The translations under genes were made by a program, and so were the position numbers. DNA of 64,000 nt from Pseudomonas paraeruginosa PA7 (lineage in GTDB: Bacteria; Pseudomonadota; Gammaproteobacteria; Pseudomonadales; Pseudomonadaceae), in the NCBI RefSeq assembly GCF_000017205.1, contig NC_009656.1, positions 5,882,501 through 5,946,500 of the forward strand, written 5' to 3'. The notes under the pieces were generated by a model. That model did no database searches. It saw only the letters and a list, made by a program, of their open reading frames with translations, and was not told the DNA's origin. This document shows positions 63,237 through 64,000 of the stretch, piece by piece (the first letter of the stretch is position 1; every line of letters begins with the position of its first letter).

Positions 63237-64000
<764 letters not shown>

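Overview
The window looks like a Pseudomonas aeruginosa chromosome. The evidence is high GC, dense genes, and an order I recognise from memory of PAO1 roughly from PA4978 to PA5023: aruRS, waaA, emrE, hldE, msbA, waaL, wapR, the waaF/C/G/P core operon, ilvE, glnE, aceEF, dipA, msrA. Locus numbers are recalled, not looked up. I see no rRNA, tRNA, CRISPR array, insertion sequence, prophage or attachment site. Every gene is intact except those cut by the window edges (an acyl-CoA synthetase at the left, selO at the right).

Layout. 1-5460 (minus) is an acyl-CoA catabolic set (ADP-forming CoA ligase, acyl-CoA dehydrogenase, enoyl-CoA hydratase) beside an amino-acid permease. 5644-9407 (minus) is the AruR/AruS arginine two-component system, with a small periplasmic binding protein encoded between regulator and kinase. 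9525-14140 holds a TetR regulator, a polyamine-type binding protein with no ABC partners, a divergent flavin/Fe-S oxidoreductase and an XRE-cupin regulator. 14193-20000 has waaA (Kdo transferase), a LysR gene divergent from emrE, a flavoprotein/aldo-keto reductase pair, and an orphan Nudix-like gene. 19968-22508 encodes two acyl-CoA dehydrogenase-like proteins with complementary halves of the active site.

22642-42264 is the lipopolysaccharide block: hldE makes ADP-heptose; waaC, waaF, waaG, wapH and wapR add core sugars; WaaP and its kinase relatives phosphorylate heptose; a NodU-type carbamoyltransferase decorates it; MsbA flips lipid A-core; and WaaL ligates O antigen. dnpA and a mig-14 homologue, both tied to antimicrobial tolerance, sit inside the same operon. 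From waaF down to the double-kinase gene the cistrons overlap by 1-4 bp.

42324-64000 is core metabolism and envelope physiology: ilvE, glnE, the pyruvate dehydrogenase genes aceE-aceF, the c-di-GMP phosphodiesterase dipA, msrA, rlmJ, a 600-residue acyl-CoA dehydrogenase, a CPA1 cation/proton antiporter, an MscK-type mechanosensitive channel and the start of selO.

Most worth following: the split-site acyl-CoA dehydrogenase pair; a 23-codon leader ORF with a near-perfect Shine-Dalgarno just before wapR; a hairpin that buries the selO ribosome-binding site; a helically phased pair of GntR-type palindromes upstream of aceE; the loss of the catalytic aspartate in two kinase-fold proteins of the LPS block; and an ATC-N9-GAT operator between a LysR gene and emrE.
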